This document shows positions 33,613 through 33,699 of a stretch of 33,699 bases of DNA, piece after piece; positions within the stretch are counted from its first letter, which is position 1; each line of letters starts with the position of its first letter. The notes below the pieces were generated by a model. The model was not told the origin of the DNA. It made no database searches and saw only the letters and a program-made list of their open reading frames with translations. This stretch comes from an uncultured Aquimarina sp. (GTDB lineage: Bacteria; Bacteroidota; Bacteroidia; Flavobacteriales; Flavobacteriaceae). The stretch lies in contig CANMML010000038.1 of the NCBI GenBank assembly GCA_947499005.1, positions 1-33,699 on the forward strand. The letters are read 5' to 3'. The position numbers and the translations under genes were made by a program.

Positions 33613-33699
33613 TTAGAGGTCTGCATTTAGTTACCTATCAATTTTGACTGATTTATGTTATCGGCTTCAACCATTCTAGATATTAGATTATTGAAAATG

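Overview
The window looks like chromosomal DNA from a marine-type member of the Bacteroidota, most likely Flavobacteriaceae. The evidence is visibly AT-rich DNA, a SusC/SusD pair, a hybrid two-component regulator, a type IX secretion (T9SS) C-terminal sorting domain, Bacteroidota-style TAnnTTTG promoter elements without strong Shine-Dalgarno sites, and RTX-free FG-GAP surface proteins. The genus cannot be told from the sequence. There are no tRNA or rRNA genes, CRISPR arrays, transposases or phage genes in the window.

Layout. (a) 1-8813 is a glycan-assembly neighbourhood: a GT4 glycosyltransferase (+), then a three-gene minus-strand operon (GT-C-like membrane protein, secreted Ig-like protein, membrane-anchored clan GH-A hydrolase), and a divergent GT2 of the polyprenyl-phosphate-sugar synthase type. 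Between the GT4 gene and the operon lies a repeat-rich stretch with a diverged tandem duplication and REP-like palindromes. (b) 9133-31638 is a polysaccharide utilization locus for cellulose or a related beta-glucan: a secreted GH3 beta-glucosidase (+), then on the minus strand susC, susD and a large FG-GAP/ASPIC-UnbV protein, then divergently an HTCS sensor-regulator and a 2130-residue multimodular cellulase. (c) 31949-33699 holds two small membrane-protein genes of unknown function and, upstream of them, what looks like a frameshifted gene.

The main discovery is the 2130-residue protein at 25246-31638. It reads signal peptide, GH9, CBM3c, PKD, PKD, A, B, B, A, PKD, GH48, T9SS sorting domain. 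This joins an endo-processive GH9 and a reducing-end GH48 cellobiohydrolase in one chain, as in the Caldicellulosiruptor CelA enzyme, but with PKD and unknown Cys-bounded modules in place of the central CBM3b pair and with export through T9SS. GH48 is classically an enzyme of Firmicutes and Actinobacteria, so its presence here suggests transfer or convergent fusion.

How the parts could work together (inference): the GH9-GH48 enzyme cuts crystalline cellulose outside the cell; the SusC/SusD pair, perhaps helped by the FG-GAP protein in the usual surface-glycan-binding position, imports cello-oligosaccharides; the GH3 enzyme cuts them to glucose; and the HTCS senses an oligosaccharide in the periplasm and switches on susC and the cellulase. 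A short motif shared by the upstream regions of the HTCS/susC pair and of the cellulase may be its operator.
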